Origin: Elusimicrobia bacterium RIFOXYB2_FULL_49_7
GTDB taxonomy: Bacteria; Fibrobacterota; OXYB2-FULL-49-7
Assembly: GCA_001800515.1 (NCBI GenBank)
Contig: MGVN01000172.1
Coordinates: 1 to 15,464, forward strand
Length of the DNA stretch: 15,464 nt
Reading direction: 5' to 3'
Part shown: in pieces, positions 13,441 to 15,464 of the stretch
How positions within the stretch are numbered: position 1 is the first letter of the stretch
How the letters are laid out: the number at the start of each line of letters is the position of its first letter
The notes under the pieces: generated by a model
Told to the model about the DNA's origin: nothing
The model's database searches: none
The model's input: only the letters and a program-made list of their open reading frames with translations
Made by a program: the position numbers and the translations under genes

Positions 13441-15464
13441 TTAAAAGAAGGCCTTCAATTGCGCCCTACCCCGGTGGACCCATTGCAGGGACGCCTCCTC
13501 TTTTTCACTGACGAATTGAAGTTCCCCTTCCATGTTTTTGCCCAATGCAACCTGTCCGGTAGTGCGCAACCGATGGGTGGTACCGGGCGCATTTCCTTGG
13601 GCCATTTCATAATACAGGAAAGGCTGCTCTGTGACCACGTACACCCATTCATAGGTGAACTCCAGCCTTCCTTTGTCCGAAAAAATCAGCGTGACACCGG
13701 GCTGAAGCAGATAGTAGGGGACGATGGTGATGCGGCCGCCCTGTTCTCCATCACTTCGGCCTGCGGTCGCGGTCAAAGGAAAAGAGAAGAGCGGGGTGGC
13801 AATGAACAGAACCTCATTGACCAGCCGACGGTCTAAAATCCGGTAGGAGAGGGCCGCATCATCTTTACGCCGTTCAATCCATTCGATGGAAGGTTCGTGG
13901 CTGAGGGAAAGCTTTTTTTGTGGCAGGTATCTCACGTTCGCCGAATAATAGCGGCTTTCCCACTCGTCCCGAGTGACCGAACCGGAAGGGGTGTGGCGAT
14001 AATCGTACCGGAATCGCGGATACGCGCGCAAACGGAGGGTAAACAGGTTGTTTTGCGGCGCCACGGTCACATCCTGCCGGAATTCAAAACGGTAATTCGT
14101 TACTCGTTCCGGTACAACGGCGGAAGGGAAAAGATCCGGTACCACCCGGTAAAAAGCAGCGATGTGGTCGCGCCGGTAGACCTCCGCCAGTTTATCCGTA
14201 TGGAGCAGGAGATAACTTTCCGTGGTCAGGTCACGTGCGATACCGCCCCGTTTTCGAACACTTTCCAGACGGCCGGGGGAAAAGGTGAGCCGGGTCGAGA
14301 TTTCCGAAGCATTGATATTCTGTGCCATGGCATTGGTATCCACCTGCGAACCTGCGTATACATAATCACCGCCCTCTTGGAGGATATAGTCGCCGGTCAG
14401 CGAATCACGGCGATGGGTGCCGAGTCCCTGCTGCACCGGTTCATAAATGTCGAGACGGACCTCTGATCGGGTGGAGGAGAGATCATACCGGAACCGGTGT
14501 GTCAAGGCAGCCTGCAAGGGCTGGACAAAGGTGTTCCAGGAAACCAGGTCGCTTTCATAGGCGGTCCATTGATCGCGTTCGAGGCGCTTGCTGCGACGAT
14601 CGATGACCGAGAGATCCGAGGAGAAGGAGCCGGGTCCGTCCAATGTGACACGATTCGTCCATGTCCAGGAAAGGGCCGAGTCTATTAGGGTCTGCGGTGT
14701 TACCGGACGCGAGATACGGTCTGTGCGGTACTGCAGATCGCTTTCCAGGGAAAGCGGCCCTAAGGGGTCACTTTTCGCTCCGACTCCGCTTTCCTGCGTC
14801 CGGCCCTGTCTGATGAGACGATTCTGCTGCCATTGCTCGCGCTGCTCGTTCAGAAAGGAGGCGCGCGGCGTTATCCGGAAAAGATGGTACCGACCGGAGG
14901 AGGTGAAACGATTCAGGGTCTTGTCCGTGTCCGAGGCATTGGACACCACATGGTCAAATCGGGTCTTAATCTCCCGGTCGGCAACCGGCCGAAAAGCCAA
15001 TGCGCCGCCGGTCAGAAGCGATCGATTTTTCCCCATTTTCACCTGACCGCCGGAAAGGGAGAAATCAAGCGCCCGATAGGGCGTATACACGGCGCTTCCT
15101 TCGGCCAGATTTAAAGAGGGCGCAGCGTCTTGAATGGGCAGAAAGAGGTTCCATTTTTTTTCAAAAAGATAACCGTCATACGCCCTTTCTTCGGGCCGGA
15201 AACGGCGATCCAGGTATTCGTGCCGGCCTGTCAGAACAAAACGTCCCACTCCGCTGTTGGACCAATATTCTCCGAAGCGCCAGGTTATGCTATTGGAAAC
15301 CGCTGCGCCCCGGTTGTCGCCATCGTCCTGTTCGGACAACAGATTCTTATCTTCCTCAGTGGCCGATACTTCGCCGCTCCATTCCAGGGTTTCCTTGTTC
15401 TGATAAGCGAATCGAATGGCGCCTACGGTACGTCCTATCGGCAGGTCCAGCCGCCGTCCGGGCC
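13441..15464 (-). CDS. Large beta-rich envelope protein (5' end outside window)
   Basis: The frame is open from the right edge without a stop, so this is a partial gene: 673 residues are visible (first visible residues PGRRLDLPIGRTVG) and the true start lies beyond 15464. A TTG near 15339 is not a likely start. The sequence is a long run of short alternating strands with many aromatic, Arg and Asp/Glu residues (LFLPIQDAAPSL, YHLFRITPRASFL, RFRYDYRHTPSG) and ends in QLKAFF, consistent with a large outer-membrane barrel or surface-exposed beta protein. I recognise no named family. It ends 10 bp before the Omp85 gene, so the two are probably one operon and may work together. Confidence 0.75.
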   Translation of the reverse strand, partial: PGRRLDLPIGRTVGAIRFAYQNKETLEWSGEVSATEEDKNLLSEQDDGDNRGAAVSNSITWRFGEYWSNSGVGRFVLTGRHEYLDRRFRPEERAYDGYLFEKKWNLFLPIQDAAPSLNLAEGSAVYTPYRALDFSLSGGQVKMGKNRSLLTGGALAFRPVADREIKTRFDHVVSNASDTDKTLNRFTSSGRYHLFRITPRASFLNEQREQWQQNRLIRQGRTQESGVGAKSDPLGPLSLESDLQYRTDRISRPVTPQTLIDSALSWTWTNRVTLDGPGSFSSDLSVIDRRSKRLERDQWTAYESDLVSWNTFVQPLQAALTHRFRYDLSSTRSEVRLDIYEPVQQGLGTHRRDSLTGDYILQEGGDYVYAGSQVDTNAMAQNINASEISTRLTFSPGRLESVRKRGGIARDLTTESYLLLHTDKLAEVYRRDHIAAFYRVVPDLFPSAVVPERVTNYRFEFRQDVTVAPQNNLFTLRLRAYPRFRYDYRHTPSGSVTRDEWESRYYSANVRYLPQKKLSLSHEPSIEWIERRKDDAALSYRILDRRLVNEVLFIATPLFSFPLTATAGRSDGEQGGRITIVPYYLLQPGVTLIFSDKGRLEFTYEWVYVVTEQPFLYYEMAQGNAPGTTHRLRTTGQVALGKNMEGELQFVSEKEEASLQWVHRGRAQLKAFF

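Noticed and set aside
15337..15339. TTG start for the large envelope protein
   Set aside because: The frame continues open to the window edge with coding-like sequence and there is no signal peptide after the TTG; the gene is simply cut by the edge.

Overview
The window is a piece of chromosome from a Gram-negative, probably anaerobic bacterium. It carries outer-membrane beta-barrel genes (an Omp85/BamA-family protein and others), two SpoVG-family genes and a DUF362 protein with two [4Fe-4S] motifs. That mix suggests a lineage outside the Proteobacteria, such as the Fibrobacterota/Cloacimonadota/spirochaete range, but I cannot fix the phylum from this sequence.

Left half (1-7636): a chromosomal integron in the canonical divergent layout. 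The integrase gene intI (6401-7636, +) reads rightwards. A cassette array reads leftwards from an attI-like junction at 6249/6250, with a near-consensus sigma70-type promoter (Pc, 6275-6303) aimed into it. Starting at attI the cassettes are: (1) a GNAT acetyltransferase, 5476-6249; (2) a small secreted outer-membrane barrel, 4447-5475; (3) a winged-helix plus TIR/nucleoside-deoxyribosyltransferase-like protein, 3078-4446; (4) a large Rad50-like ATPase with a CxxC zinc-hook motif and a possible HEPN-like C-terminus, plus a 44-residue ORF, from 3077 to beyond the left edge. Three full attC sites (81-84 bp) are visible, with paired arms and two extrahelical bases each. Cassettes 3 and 4 look like phage-defence genes.

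The most unusual structure is at the cassette ends. In each of the three complete cassettes, the first 35-40 bp (just inside the G^TT crossover) is an inverted copy of the 40 bp preceding the core of that cassette's OWN attC, about 0.7-1.3 kb away. It does not match its neighbour's sequence in the same way. In the excised circle the two arms would meet and lengthen the attC hairpin on both sides; in the array they are separated and shuffled. Conserved asymmetric bulges support a structural role.

Middle (7659-10166): a convergent DUF362 ferredoxin-like gene, then a roughly 660-bp stretch without a convincing gene but with fragments that look degenerate, then two tandem SpoVG-family genes closed by a perfect 12-bp-stem hairpin.

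Right (10182-15464): a secreted protein of unknown function on +, convergent with a leftward two-gene unit. That unit is a large beta-rich envelope protein, cut by the right edge, followed after 10 bp by an Omp85/BamA-family protein. The Omp85 gene contains an in-frame run of 11 G in its coding strand, so it may be phase-variable.
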